A DNA stretch of 64,000 nt, taken from JAVBWI01 sp036677445. Lineage in GTDB: Bacteria; Bacillota; Clostridia; Christensenellales; CAG-138. The stretch spans positions 12,220 through 76,219 of the forward strand of contig JAVBWI010000003.1 in the NCBI GenBank assembly GCA_036677445.1, in the 5' to 3' direction. The notes beneath the pieces were generated by a model. The model was given only the letters and a program-made list of their open reading frames with translations, had not been told where the DNA came from and made no database searches. Below, piece after piece: positions 7,991 to 17,604 of this stretch. A program made the position numbers and the translations under genes. The stretch's first letter is position 1. The number at the start of each line of letters is the position of its first letter.

Positions 7991-9372
7991 TTGTGCCGCA
8001 CCACCCGAAAGCGCTGTAAACTTATCTGTTCGCCTTCGCGGATCCCTGCCTTTTTGCGGGCGATCTCCACCTGCCCGGCCGCGGTATCCACCCCCGCCAA
8101 ATCCGGCAGCAGCAGGCCGCGCTTGCGGCCCGCGCTGACGATCACACCGTAAAGCTTGGGGTCGAGTTCCGATTCGTCTAAGACCGGCTCCGCCTCCCCC
8201 AGCACATCCACACTGTACACGATGTGTTCCAGTTCTTCCGCCGTGACGGAGTCGAACCGCGGGTCTTCCGTGCCCGCGCTCACGGCGTTGCGCAATATCT
8301 CCTGCGCGATGTTCGGCGCGGTCGGCCCGGTGGTGCCGATGCAGCCGCGCAGGCGGCCATCCAGCTTGAGCGACACGAACACCCCCGCGCGTTTACTTGC
8401 CAGCTCTTCGGGCAGATTTTCGGGCAGAGCGGCGCGTTTTCCGGAAAGCACATAGGTTTCCAGTGACAGGCGGGCTAAGCGGACATAAGCATCCTCCCCC
8501 GCGCGGGCAAGCGTACTGCGCTCCCGCCGCAGCGATTCATACTGCACATCGAATTGCCGGGTTGCATCCTCCCCGGTAATTTGAAACGCCGCCACGGCAT
8601 ACCCCACACCGAAGGGGCCTTCATAGGATAGCAGCTCCGGCTGCACCGCCTTCTGGTCCAACGCGCCGGCCAGGATGATACAGCTTCTCAGTCCGCATTC
8701 GGCGGCGGCCTCCGCGTCCTCGGGCGAAACCGTTAAAAACTTCAGGAAATCCCCCGCGGACATGGCCGCCGTGAGTTCCCGGTCGAACGCGGGGCCTTCG
8801 GGCGCAAAGCCGTAGGGGCCCTCCTCTTTCAGCTTGTGGGAAAGGTCGCCGCTCGCGACGACCACCGTACGGCGTCCCAGCGTCTGCGCGGCCTTTGCGA
8901 TGCACTTCCCCAGCCGGTAATGCACGAGCGGCGAAAAGCCGGAAAGGCCGATGCGTACGAGTTTAGAGCCCACGCCTGCCTGCTGCAAAAAACGTAAGGG
9001 AATGAGTGTCCCGTGATCCAGCGCCTTATCGCGTTCGCCCATGGTACCCGCAGAGATGCCTTCTGCGTGCGCTTCTCCCGCGATCGTTTCCACGAAGGCG
9101 GTATCGTATTCCGCCTCCACGGCTACCCCGTCCGCATGAAAGCGGCGAAGGTCGCCCCGCGCCCGCTTGCCGGGGCTGATGTGGAAATAATCCGCATACA
9201 GCACCGCGTGCGGCGAAAGTACCACCACCGTCTCGGGCGCAAGCGCCGCGATGCGGCGGGCCGCCTCGCGGTACGCGTCCGCGGTGGCCTGTATATTCCG
9301 TTCCTCGCCCCGCCCCACCTCCGGCAGAAGTATGGGCGGATGCGGCAGTATGAATGCGCCCAAGATACTCAT
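7987..9372 (-). CDS. AmmeMemoRadiSam system Memo-AMMECR1 fusion protein
   Basis: The N-terminal ~270 residues are a Memo (mho1) dioxygenase-like domain (HPPILLPEVGRGEE near the start, ASGDLSHKL later). The C-terminal ~180 residues are an AMMECR1 domain (GRLRGCIGTTGP, YSVDVLGEAEPV, GRKRGLLLPDL). Together with the coupled radical SAM gene downstream this completes the AmmeMemoRadiSam set. I place the start at 9372, where AAGGAG sits 8 bases upstream and Memo homology begins at MSILGAFILPHPP; the frame is open further up without homology. Confidence 0.93.
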   Translation of the reverse strand: MSILGAFILPHPPILLPEVGRGEERNIQATADAYREAARRIAALAPETVVVLSPHAVLYADYFHISPGKRARGDLRRFHADGVAVEAEYDTAFVETIAGEAHAEGISAGTMGERDKALDHGTLIPLRFLQQAGVGSKLVRIGLSGFSPLVHYRLGKCIAKAAQTLGRRTVVVASGDLSHKLKEEGPYGFAPEGPAFDRELTAAMSAGDFLKFLTVSPEDAEAAAECGLRSCIILAGALDQKAVQPELLSYEGPFGVGYAVAAFQITGEDATRQFDVQYESLRRERSTLARAGEDAYVRLARLSLETYVLSGKRAALPENLPEELASKRAGVFVSLKLDGRLRGCIGTTGPTAPNIAQEILRNAVSAGTEDPRFDSVTAEELEHIVYSVDVLGEAEPVLDESELDPKLYGVIVSAGRKRGLLLPDLAGVDTAAGQVEIARKKAGIREGEQISLQRFRVVRHK

Positions 9373-9680
9373 AAATTCGTCTCCTTCGGCGATGATGCGC
9401 GCAGCCTTACCCGTATTGTACCCCTCTGCACGGCGCGTACGCAAGCGGATGCGAACCCCGGCGCACGATTTTTCAGGTCGCAGCGCGGCCGGTTGTTGTG
9501 AAACATATACATAGCGCCGCTTTTGCCGCGATGCGGATAATTCTTTTTATTATTCGGCAAATATGCGATAATGTTGTGTAGAATCCGATCAAAACAGCCT
9601 TGCCCGCATTTCCTCTCCCACCGTTTGGCGGCTTAGCGCGCAAATCTTTTTCTTACACATTTCCAACAAAGGAGATTGCT

Positions 9681-10664
9681 ATGGCGAAATCATCCAACCA
9701 AAAGCTCAAGCTTCTTTATTTAATGAAACTGCTGCAGGAAAAGACCGACGAACAGCACGTTTTGACGCTGCAGGAGCTGATTGCCGGGCTCAACGCCTAT
9801 GGCATTTCGGCCGAACGCAAAAGCTTATACGACGATATCGACACGCTCAGGCAGTTCGGTTTGGATATCTGCACGGTCAAAAGCAAGACGACAGGCTATT
9901 ATGTCGCCAACCGCACGTTCGAGCTGCCGGAATTGAAGCTGCTGGTGGACAGCGTGCAGGCTTCCAAGTTCATCACCGAAAAAAAGAGTCTGGCGCTGAT
10001 CAAAAAGCTGGAGAGCCTTTCCAGCATATACGAAGCGCGGCTCATACGCCGGCAGGTATATGTGCACAACCGCATCAAGAGCATGAACGAGAGCATCTAT
10101 TATAATGTGGACAAGATACACAACGGCATCGCGCAAAATCGAAAAATCACATTCAAATATTTTGAGTATACCATCGACAAGGAACGGGCTTTCCGGCGCG
10201 ACGGGAAGCGCTATTGCGTGAGCCCCTTTGCTCTCACCTGGGACAACGAGAATTATTATATGGTCGGCTTTGACGGGGAAGCCGGAAAATGCAAGCACTA
10301 CCGGGTGGATAAGATGGAATTTATCGCGCTGCTCGAAGAAGCACGCGACGGTATAGAGCAATATAAGACGCTGGATATGGCGGCCTACGCCAAACGCAAT
10401 TTTTCCATGTACGGCGGTGCGGAGGAACGCGTAAGCATATTGTTCGCGAACCGCCTTGTGGGTGTGGTGATCGACCGTTTCGGAAAGGATATCCCCATCG
10501 TGAAAGTGGACAAAGCGCACTTCCGTGTGTCCGTGACTGTCGCGGTCAGCCCGCAATTCTATGCGTGGGTGTTCGGGCTGGGCGGGGAGGCCAGGATATT
10601 GGGGCCAGAGAATGTGATGAAAGGGATGAAGGAACAGGTGGAGGCAGTAGCGAGGATGTATTGA
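9681..10664 (+). CDS. WYL domain-containing transcriptional regulator
   Basis: A 327-residue regulator: an N-terminal helix-turn-helix (about residues 10-75; LTLQELIAGLNAYGISAERK) and a central WYL sensor domain (about 150-240; ALTWDNENYYMVGFD), then a C-terminal WCX-like domain. WYL domains sense nucleic acid or nucleotide ligands, and many members control DNA-damage or defence genes. ATG at 9681 has AAAGGAGA 7 bases upstream; the frame is open earlier but lacks homology. No obvious target gene adjoins it, and no inverted repeat stands out upstream. Confidence 0.88.
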   Translation: MAKSSNQKLKLLYLMKLLQEKTDEQHVLTLQELIAGLNAYGISAERKSLYDDIDTLRQFGLDICTVKSKTTGYYVANRTFELPELKLLVDSVQASKFITEKKSLALIKKLESLSSIYEARLIRRQVYVHNRIKSMNESIYYNVDKIHNGIAQNRKITFKYFEYTIDKERAFRRDGKRYCVSPFALTWDNENYYMVGFDGEAGKCKHYRVDKMEFIALLEEARDGIEQYKTLDMAAYAKRNFSMYGGAEERVSILFANRLVGVVIDRFGKDIPIVKVDKAHFRVSVTVAVSPQFYAWVFGLGGEARILGPENVMKGMKEQVEAVARMY

Positions 10665-10735
10665 GCGCAAGGCACCGTCCGTTTTATGGGATACTCCTTT
10701 TGCTATGCTATAAGCATGGAAAGGAGATGATCCGG

Positions 10736-11092
10736 ATGGCGGAACAGTACATCACTATCGTGGGCTTTGGCAACTACTACGATATCCGTCCTTTTTCCAT
10801 AGGCACGCAGATACTGTGCGAAAAAGAACCGGACAACGCTCACGACAGCGAAGCCATACGCGCCGTACTGCCCGTGCTTGGCACAGTGGGCTATGTGGCC
10901 AACAGCGTACACACGAAAGCCAACGGCACGCGCAGCGCCGGGCGCATATACGAGCAGGTGGGCGACAAGTTCCTCGTACGGGTAGCCTTTACCACAAGAA
11001 CCAAGGTCATCGCGAAAATTGAGCAAGCAGACGTGAAGGAGCTCCATCCGGCGCTCTTTTTACCCGACAGCATCGCGAATACGGTGGACTGA
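10736..11092 (+). CDS. small HIRAN-like domain protein
   Basis: The 118-residue product is almost entirely one HIRAN-like domain: FGNYYDIRPF, then LCEKEPDNAHDSEAIRAVLP (ligand-loop pattern EPDNxxDxxAI), then TVGYVANS. HIRAN domains recognise 3' DNA ends in SNF2-type enzymes such as HLTF and also occur alone in bacteria. AAGGAG at 10721 is 9 bases before ATG 10736 but directly abuts an earlier in-frame ATG at 10727, so 10736 is preferred. It follows the WYL gene by about 70 bases and may share its transcript. Confidence 0.7.
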   Translation: MAEQYITIVGFGNYYDIRPFSIGTQILCEKEPDNAHDSEAIRAVLPVLGTVGYVANSVHTKANGTRSAGRIYEQVGDKFLVRVAFTTRTKVIAKIEQADVKELHPALFLPDSIANTVD

Positions 11093-11117
11093 ACCCATCT
11101 CTCTCATAAGCAGCAGG

Positions 11118-11136
11118 GCCCGCTTGAACAGCGGGC
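11118..11136. terminator. hairpin between convergent HIRAN and ppnP genes
   Basis: GCCCGCT-TGAAC-AGCGGGC forms a 7-bp stem, flanked by imperfect AGCAG/CTGCT extension. Short T-rich tracts lie on the + side (TTTACTGCTTT). It probably ends both transcripts. Confidence 0.6.
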
Positions 11137-11167
11137 TTTACTGCTTTATAATGATACCACCTGCGTC

Positions 11168-11485
11168 TTACTCCTTTATATAGGAACAGCAATAATCTGC
11201 AATAACTTTTGCAGCGACCTTGAATTTGGAGTTGGCGGGTACTTCAAATGCCTGCCCTTCCCCATAGCTCGCCCATCTTTCGCTGCCGGGCAGCATCACC
11301 TCCAGCGTGCCCGCGAGCACCTCCATACGCTCCTTATCCGCAGTGCCAAACTCGTAAATGCCGGGCAGTATGATGCCCAGCGTTTTTTTCGTTCCGTCCG
11401 CAAACAGCACGGTACGGCTGGTAACATTGCCGTCATAGTATACATTGGCTTTTTTGATTACCGCTACATTCTCAAACCTGTCCAT
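11168..11485 (-). CDS. ppnP: pyrimidine/purine nucleoside phosphorylase PpnP
   Basis: At 105 residues this is a single cupin of the PpnP/YaiE family (DUF1255). Family features are the opening FENVAVIKKANVYYDGNVTS, then TLGIILPGIYEFGT, and LAGTLEVMLPG with FEVPANSKFKV at the end. The enzyme phosphorolyses several nucleosides in salvage. GGAGGT lies just upstream of ATG 11485. It converges on the HIRAN gene. Confidence 0.93.
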   Translation of the reverse strand: MDRFENVAVIKKANVYYDGNVTSRTVLFADGTKKTLGIILPGIYEFGTADKERMEVLAGTLEVMLPGSERWASYGEGQAFEVPANSKFKVAAKVIADYCCSYIKE

Positions 11486-11755
11486 AGTTCCACCTCCGTT
11501 GCTTATTGATTGTATACTACCGCATGGCGATATACGGATCAAGCCGGTGTTTCCGGAATACGCCGCCGCGCATACGTCAAGGAGGCAGTATGACGATGCG
11601 TTTTTCGTCAATTGATGACAAATATATGGACAATTCTTTCATTTCCTCAAAAAACTATAGAAAACTGTCAAAAAATACGTTATATATAAATATGAGGATA
11701 ATTCTGGAGACGCATGCAGCTTGGTCGTATGGTCCTTTGTTCCGGGGAGGGCGGC

Positions 11756-13504
11756 ATGGAAGAGTATACGAAAATACCGCAAAACAGAACCTGCTCACGG
11801 TTGTTCCCGCTTTTTCACAACGCATTTGCGCAAAGCGGTTCCCAAGCATGGAAGCACGCGCTGCAAATCACCGGCGTATATTTTGTGATCGGATGCCTGT
11901 GGATACTGCTCTCGGACAAGCTGGTGGAAATGCTCTTCGTCAACCGGGAAAGCGTAATTCTTGTCAGCATGATCAAGGGATGGTTTTATGTGTTCATCAG
12001 CGCCGCGCTGATATACGGGTTGGTCTTCAAAGCTATGAAAAATGAGCTTCACGCAAAGGAGAAGCTAAAAGCCGCCAATGCCGAACTGCAGGAATCCAAT
12101 ACGCTGTTTTCCGCCATCCTGGAAAGCTCGCCGGAGATCATCGTGTTTTCCCTCGATAGCAAATATCGCTATACCGCATTCAACAGCAGGCACCGGAGCT
12201 GTATGCTGCAGCTCTGGGGCAGCGATATCCGGCTGGGCATGTACATGCCCGGCGCCATCAGCGTGTGGCGGGACAGCCAGCAGGCAAAGAAGAATTTCGA
12301 CAGGGCGCTTTCCGGCGAGAGCTTTACGGTTACGGAAGAACTTGGCAACGAGGCGTTGTCCCGGCTATACTGGCAGAACTACTATGCGCCGATCTATAAC
12401 GGCGAGCGCGCCATCGTCGGCATAACCTGCTTCGCATTGAATATCACCGCGCAGAAACGGACGGAGGACGAGAACCTTTTTCTCAGCTGGCACGACAAGC
12501 TTACCGGCCTCTACAACAGGCGGTATTTTGAAGATGCGCTAAGCAGCCTGGACCGTGAAAGGCAGTATCCCGTCTCCGTCATCATCGGGGATGTTGACGG
12601 GCTGAAGCTGGTGAACGACGCGTTCGGCCACGGCACGGGCGACGAACTTTTGAAAATCGCCGCAGAGGTCGTAGGTTCCGTATGCAGGCCGGGCGATATC
12701 GCCGCAAGATGGGGCGGGGATGAATTCATTATGCTGCTGCCCCAAACCGATGCGGAAGAAGCGCGGCGGCTCTCGTACAAAATCAAACAGGAAAGCGCGC
12801 AAAAGCAGTTCCTTTCCATGAATGCGGACGTTTCCCTGGGCTGGGCCACCAAAACCGGCCCCGAGCAGGATATCATGCAAATCATAAAAATCGCCGAGGA
12901 TATGATGTTCCAATCCAAGGTCATCGAAAGCAAAAGTATGCGCAGCCACATGATAAAAGTCATCATGAATACGCTGCATGAAAAAAACCCGCGGGAAGAG
13001 GCGCACTCCAGGCGGGTGGGCGAGATCAGCCGTAAAATCGGCGCCGCGCTGGGCCTTTCCGAAGTAGAAGCCAATACGCTCAGCCTTGCGGGGTACCTGC
13101 ACGATATCGGCAAGATCGCGGTGGATGAAGGCATATTAAACAAGCCGGACAGTCTTACTGAGGAGGAACTGGATTGTATCCGGGATCATCCGGAAATCGG
13201 GTTTCGAATCATCCGTTCATCCTATGAAATTTCCGAGATTGCGGACGCTATTTTATCCCACCACGAACGCTGGGACGGCCGCGGCTACCCCAAAGGCCTG
13301 GCAGGGGAAGACATTCCCCTCTATGCAAGGGTCATCGCCGTTGCGGACAGCTACGACGCAATGACCGCACAGCGGCCATATAAAAACTGCCTGACGGCCG
13401 ACGAGGCCGCAACGGAGATCTTTTTAAACGCGGGCAGGCAGTTCGATCCCGCTATCAGCCGTTTGTTTTATGAAAAGGTATTGGGCCTTCACTGGCCGGC
13501 GTAG
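11756..13504 (+). CDS. membrane PAS-GGDEF-HD-GYP cyclic dinucleotide signalling protein
   Basis: Two membrane helices (about residues 30-55 and 65-95) precede a short coiled linker and a PAS-like domain. Next is a GGDEF domain with intact active site (RWGGDEF) and canonical FGHGTGDELL. The Asp in GTGD corresponds to the residue changed to Ser in cGAMP-making Hypr enzymes, so c-di-GMP synthesis is expected. The C-terminus is an HD-GYP phosphodiesterase with HDIGKIAVDEGILNKP and HHERWDGRGYPKG. The protein could both make and degrade c-di-GMP. ATG 11756 has GGGAGGG 4-5 bases upstream; an in-frame ATG at 11714 is an alternative. The GEMM-I riboswitches at 30-32 kb are plausible readouts. Confidence 0.93.
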   Translation: MEEYTKIPQNRTCSRLFPLFHNAFAQSGSQAWKHALQITGVYFVIGCLWILLSDKLVEMLFVNRESVILVSMIKGWFYVFISAALIYGLVFKAMKNELHAKEKLKAANAELQESNTLFSAILESSPEIIVFSLDSKYRYTAFNSRHRSCMLQLWGSDIRLGMYMPGAISVWRDSQQAKKNFDRALSGESFTVTEELGNEALSRLYWQNYYAPIYNGERAIVGITCFALNITAQKRTEDENLFLSWHDKLTGLYNRRYFEDALSSLDRERQYPVSVIIGDVDGLKLVNDAFGHGTGDELLKIAAEVVGSVCRPGDIAARWGGDEFIMLLPQTDAEEARRLSYKIKQESAQKQFLSMNADVSLGWATKTGPEQDIMQIIKIAEDMMFQSKVIESKSMRSHMIKVIMNTLHEKNPREEAHSRRVGEISRKIGAALGLSEVEANTLSLAGYLHDIGKIAVDEGILNKPDSLTEEELDCIRDHPEIGFRIIRSSYEISEIADAILSHHERWDGRGYPKGLAGEDIPLYARVIAVADSYDAMTAQRPYKNCLTADEAATEIFLNAGRQFDPAISRLFYEKVLGLHWPA

Positions 13505-13648
13505 CGCGCTGCCGGAAATATATGCGGAAAGTCATGCCGCGCATTATCGCACAGGCGGGTATCATAAAGGTTTTTTATGGCGGCATACCTCCCACAATAT
13601 CTAGGAAAAATAGTTTCAGCATAATTGGCCGCAAAGGCTATTTTTTGT

Positions 13649-13677
13649 TTGCATCGGATTCGCCGTTCCTGTATGAT
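13649..13677 (+). promoter_or_regulatory. sigma-A-type promoter of the adhesin-sortase operon
   Basis: TTGCAT, 17-base spacer, TATGAT. Expected transcription start near 13684, giving a leader of about 70 bases before the adhesin ATG at 13752. Confidence 0.65.
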
Positions 13678-13751
13678 AGTATATAATTGAATATCTTGTC
13701 ATATACAGTTTACGGTCGTCCGTGGATTTACGGCGTGGGAAGGAAACAACT

Positions 13752-16700
13752 ATGGATATGCTAACCGGCGGCAGGATAGCAGCCAGAGGAAGAACCGTCA
13801 AACGGATTTTTGCGTGCGCGCTGTGTTTTATGATGCTGGCCTTGTCTGTGCCCTCGCAGGCGGCCGGCGATTCGTTTTATCAGTTCGTCACCAATGTGAC
13901 ACTGACGATCTATGAAAACGATGGAGTCACGCAAATTATTACATTGGATAAGGATAACCCAAATGCGGGCGATGCGAATATCCCTGCCGACGCCAGCGTA
14001 TCCCTAAAATTTACGTTTACATTACCCGATGATGATGCGGGTACGGTATACAGCGGGGGGGATGCATTCCCGCTGACGCTGCCAAGTGTGTTCGACACGT
14101 CCAGCCTGGCCGGCCTGCCCATCGACTTGCTGGTGGGCAGCGGCCCGGATGTATTTGGAACGTTCGACCTCGTAGACGGCGTACCTACCGTTACGCTGGA
14201 CGACTACGTAAACGGGAAATACGACCGCGGCGGTGAATTCACATTCTCTGCGGATTTTGCGGATGATACGGGAGGGGACGGCCAGCCTGTTGAGGTATCG
14301 TTTACGATCAGCGCGGCGACGGTGGTTTTTACGTTGGGTTTTGAGGCGCCGGAGCCTGCCGGAATTACGAAGACAGGCGCATACGCAAACGACACCATTA
14401 CATGGACGGTGACTGCGGATGCGGGCGCCGCCGCGCGCACCGGCATATATGCGGTGGATACGCTGGGCAGCGGCCAAACTTTTGTGTCCGGATCGGTAAA
14501 ATCCGGCGGAGGTGTATTGATCCCGGAGGGCGATCCCGGCACGGATACTGCGCCATTTTATACATTTAATGCCGGTACGGATGTGCTGACCGTCTATTTG
14601 CCGGATCTTTCGGCAGCGCAGACCTATGCCTTTACCTACGATGCCACACCGACCGTTTACAATGGAAGCGTTAATAATGATGTGGATCTCTATGTGGAGG
14701 GCCCCGAAGGAAACCCGATATTTTCGGGAGACGCGAGCGCGCAGGTGACCGTCAGCACGGTTTGGATTGAAAAAGAAGGTGCTGTGACCCGGCGCGACAG
14801 CGCCAACCGCCCCCTGGAGATCGAATGGCGTATCGGCGTTAACCCTCAATCCCGCACCATCACCAGCGCGGTGTTGACAGATATCATTCCGCGGTGGCTT
14901 GTTTTAGACGAAGATTCCGTGGTGCTGGAGGATTCAGAGGGGACAAGCATATCCCTTGTTAAGGATGTGGCCGCGCCAAACGGATATACGCTTGCAAGCT
15001 ATGCGGGCAGCAGACATCTGCTTACCTATTCCTTTGGGACGGGTTCGGTGATTAACGAAAGCTATACGCTCACCTATACTACCACGGTGGACCTGACATA
15101 TTACAACACCAACCAAACCGGCAGCTTTATCAACAGCGCTACGCTCACTGCCACGGAGATCAGCGGTAACTCTACCGATTCCGGCACGGTGCCCGGGGGC
15201 AGCAGCATACTCGATAAAACAAGTGTCGCCGGCAGTTACGATCATATCAACCGGAAGGTTACGTGGCAAATTGTGGTCAACGGCGATTCGCGCTCCATAC
15301 AAAATGCCGTCGTAACCGATACCATCCCTGCAGGGCAATTGTTCGTACCCGGTTCCTTCCGCATCCGCGTACAATCCTCACCCGACTATACCAGCGTGAC
15401 AGAGAACGACGGCGGAGCTCTCAATTATGTGGCAGGGAATCCTTCCGGCGGCACGCTGATGTACGACTTTGGGAATTCACAGCCCGAAGACAACGAATAT
15501 ATTACCGCGCCCTATGTCATCCGTTTTGAAACGGAGGTCGTTGACCCCAACGTATACGCAAGCAACCTGACGAGCACGGTAAACAACAACGCCACATTAG
15601 TAAGCGATAATGGCATTTCCGCGGCGGACGGCGCAAGCTATCAGGTGCAGAGTACGGTCATAGACAAGACCTGTACAGCTTACGACCATGTGACCCGAGC
15701 GCTTACCTGGCAGGTGGCGCTCAACCACAACGGCATCGCCATGGGCAACGCCGTTGTGGCCGACACCATGCAGGCAGGGCAAACATTTTTAGGCGGTATG
15801 CAGGCAAGCTACGACGGCGGAACAAGTTTTTCCGATTTGGCGGAATGGGTAGCAGGCAACCCCGAGCCTTCTTCCTACCCCTATTATACTTATGACGCCG
15901 GTATACTGAAGGCCTATTTAGGGCCTGTCGCACAGGGGCAGAAACCCATTATCCGCTTCGAGACGACACTTTCCGAGTCCGTTTTTGCGGCCACCAATAC
16001 AAGCTTCACCGTTTACAACACGGCTTCGCTTAACAGCGGTATTGCGGGCGCACCGGATGTAAGCGACACAGGCAGCAGACTGATCAACCATTGGGTCATA
16101 CAAAAAACCAATGCGGTCGTACCCGAGGGGCAGCTGTATATCGACTGGACGGTAGATATTAACCTCAATCAAATCGGCCTGACGCATACGGCCATCAGCG
16201 ACACGCTGCAGACCGGCCTGGAGCTGGATACTTCCTCCGTCAAGCTGCAGCATATGACGCTCAACCGCGACGGGACGCAGACCCCGGGCGCGTTCGTATC
16301 GCTTACGCAGAACAGCTTCTCTTATGGGCCCAACAACCTTTTTGTGTTCAACCTGCCCGCCTCACCCGAAAAAGCAGCCTACCGGCTCACGTTTACGACG
16401 CTGGTGACAAATGTTGCCGCGGGGCCGTTCAACAACACGGCGACCCTCAGCGGCACGAGCGTCGATTATTCCGACGCCCCGCAGGCGGTCATCAGCATTC
16501 GGGCGCTCAGCGACGGCATCGGCTACGGCACGCTTCGCGGCACGCTGGAAATATATAAAACGGATACCGGCGGCAACCCTATCGCACAGGCGGGCACAGC
16601 ATTCGCGTTATATGACCAATATGGCAATTTCCTGCGCACGGCCGCCACCGATGCTTTTGGCGTGGCCTCTTTCGTGGGGCTGAATTTTGACACGCAGTAT

Positions 16701-17600
16701 TCCATTGAGGAGACGAAGGCTCCCGTCGGCTATGCCATCAGCACGGGACGTTTCACATTCACCATAGACCCGGAGGGCAATGTCGGCGTCGTAGGCACAG
16801 CGCCAACCGCGGTGACCATTACGGGCAGCAGTACCGTCGCGTTTGCCGACGACCTGTTGCGGGCAAGTATCCGCCTTACAAAAACGGATATGGAAGGCAT
16901 CGGGCTTGCCGGCGGGCGTTTTTCCATCTACACAGAGAGCGATACGGATTTCACCAGCGCTTTGCAGACAGTTACAAGCAATGAAAACGGCTTGATACTC
17001 TTTAGCGGCCTGACTGCCGGAAGCTATGTGATACGCGAAGTTAGTCCGCCTTCGGGCTATTACGGTTCAGAGGAAGTGCGTACCGCCACGCTGACGCTCA
17101 ATGTGCTGACAAACACGATTGCCGATGTCACAGTCGAAGAGACATTCGCAAACGAACGTATCCCTTCCTCAGAGAATACCGGCTCCATCCGACTGCAAAA
17201 GGAGGATTCTTTTGGTGAACCGCTCAGCGGCGCCGAATTCGGGTTATATACGCAAAGCGGCAGGCTCGTACAGACCGCGGTTTCCAACAGCAGCGGTATG
17301 GTACGCTTTTTACACGTGCCTTACGGGACCTATACGATACGTGAGCTAAGTGCGCCCGATGGGTATGTGCCCACCGATACGGTCGCGACCGCTACCGTAT
17401 CCAGCCAAAACGCGCTTGTGCAGGCAAGCCCGTATACCATCGTAAACCTGAGCGATATCGAGATAATTTTTTCTGAAGAGATCCCCAAGGCAGGCGGTTT
17501 TTTTGATACAACGCTGCTCGCTTTTCTGGGCGTACTGCTGCTGCTAACAGGTTTCGTTATGCTCTTTATACGGAGTGTATCTACCAACAAGAGGAAATGA
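13752..17600 (+). CDS. large cell-wall-anchored adhesin with Cna_B/SpaA domains
   Basis: This 1282-residue surface protein has a signal peptide (hydrophobic core ending near VPSQAAG) and an N-terminal Ig-like domain. Four to five ~130-residue collagen-adhesin/DUF11-like repeats follow, each starting with a KT/KE strand (IEKEG, LDKTS, IDKTC, IQKTN). Three Cna_B (SpaA) domains come next, starting LEIYKTDTGG, IRLTKTDMEG and IRLQKEDSFG. Each has the Lys and a late Glu (IEETKAP, IREVSPP, IRELSAP) expected for an internal isopeptide bond. The C-terminus is a sorting signal: IPKAG, a hydrophobic helix, then TNKRK. The motif departs from LPXTG (Ile for Leu, Ala for Thr). ATG 13752 has AAGGA upstream. 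The class D sortase starts 5 bases after the stop and is the likely anchoring enzyme. Confidence 0.88.
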   Translation: MDMLTGGRIAARGRTVKRIFACALCFMMLALSVPSQAAGDSFYQFVTNVTLTIYENDGVTQIITLDKDNPNAGDANIPADASVSLKFTFTLPDDDAGTVYSGGDAFPLTLPSVFDTSSLAGLPIDLLVGSGPDVFGTFDLVDGVPTVTLDDYVNGKYDRGGEFTFSADFADDTGGDGQPVEVSFTISAATVVFTLGFEAPEPAGITKTGAYANDTITWTVTADAGAAARTGIYAVDTLGSGQTFVSGSVKSGGGVLIPEGDPGTDTAPFYTFNAGTDVLTVYLPDLSAAQTYAFTYDATPTVYNGSVNNDVDLYVEGPEGNPIFSGDASAQVTVSTVWIEKEGAVTRRDSANRPLEIEWRIGVNPQSRTITSAVLTDIIPRWLVLDEDSVVLEDSEGTSISLVKDVAAPNGYTLASYAGSRHLLTYSFGTGSVINESYTLTYTTTVDLTYYNTNQTGSFINSATLTATEISGNSTDSGTVPGGSSILDKTSVAGSYDHINRKVTWQIVVNGDSRSIQNAVVTDTIPAGQLFVPGSFRIRVQSSPDYTSVTENDGGALNYVAGNPSGGTLMYDFGNSQPEDNEYITAPYVIRFETEVVDPNVYASNLTSTVNNNATLVSDNGISAADGASYQVQSTVIDKTCTAYDHVTRALTWQVALNHNGIAMGNAVVADTMQAGQTFLGGMQASYDGGTSFSDLAEWVAGNPEPSSYPYYTYDAGILKAYLGPVAQGQKPIIRFETTLSESVFAATNTSFTVYNTASLNSGIAGAPDVSDTGSRLINHWVIQKTNAVVPEGQLYIDWTVDINLNQIGLTHTAISDTLQTGLELDTSSVKLQHMTLNRDGTQTPGAFVSLTQNSFSYGPNNLFVFNLPASPEKAAYRLTFTTLVTNVAAGPFNNTATLSGTSVDYSDAPQAVISIRALSDGIGYGTLRGTLEIYKTDTGGNPIAQAGTAFALYDQYGNFLRTAATDAFGVASFVGLNFDTQYSIEETKAPVGYAISTGRFTFTIDPEGNVGVVGTAPTAVTITGSSTVAFADDLLRASIRLTKTDMEGIGLAGGRFSIYTESDTDFTSALQTVTSNENGLILFSGLTAGSYVIREVSPPSGYYGSEEVRTATLTLNVLTNTIADVTVEETFANERIPSSENTGSIRLQKEDSFGEPLSGAEFGLYTQSGRLVQTAVSNSSGMVRFLHVPYGTYTIRELSAPDGYVPTDTVATATVSSQNALVQASPYTIVNLSDIEIIFSEEIPKAGGFFDTTLLAFLGVLLLLTGFVMLFIRSVSTNKRK

Positions 17601-17604
17601 ATGT

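Noticed and set aside
13505..13648. Possible riboswitch ahead of the adhesin operon
   Set aside because: No aptamer consensus is present; the stretch lies upstream of the predicted transcription start and shows only weak A/T tracts.
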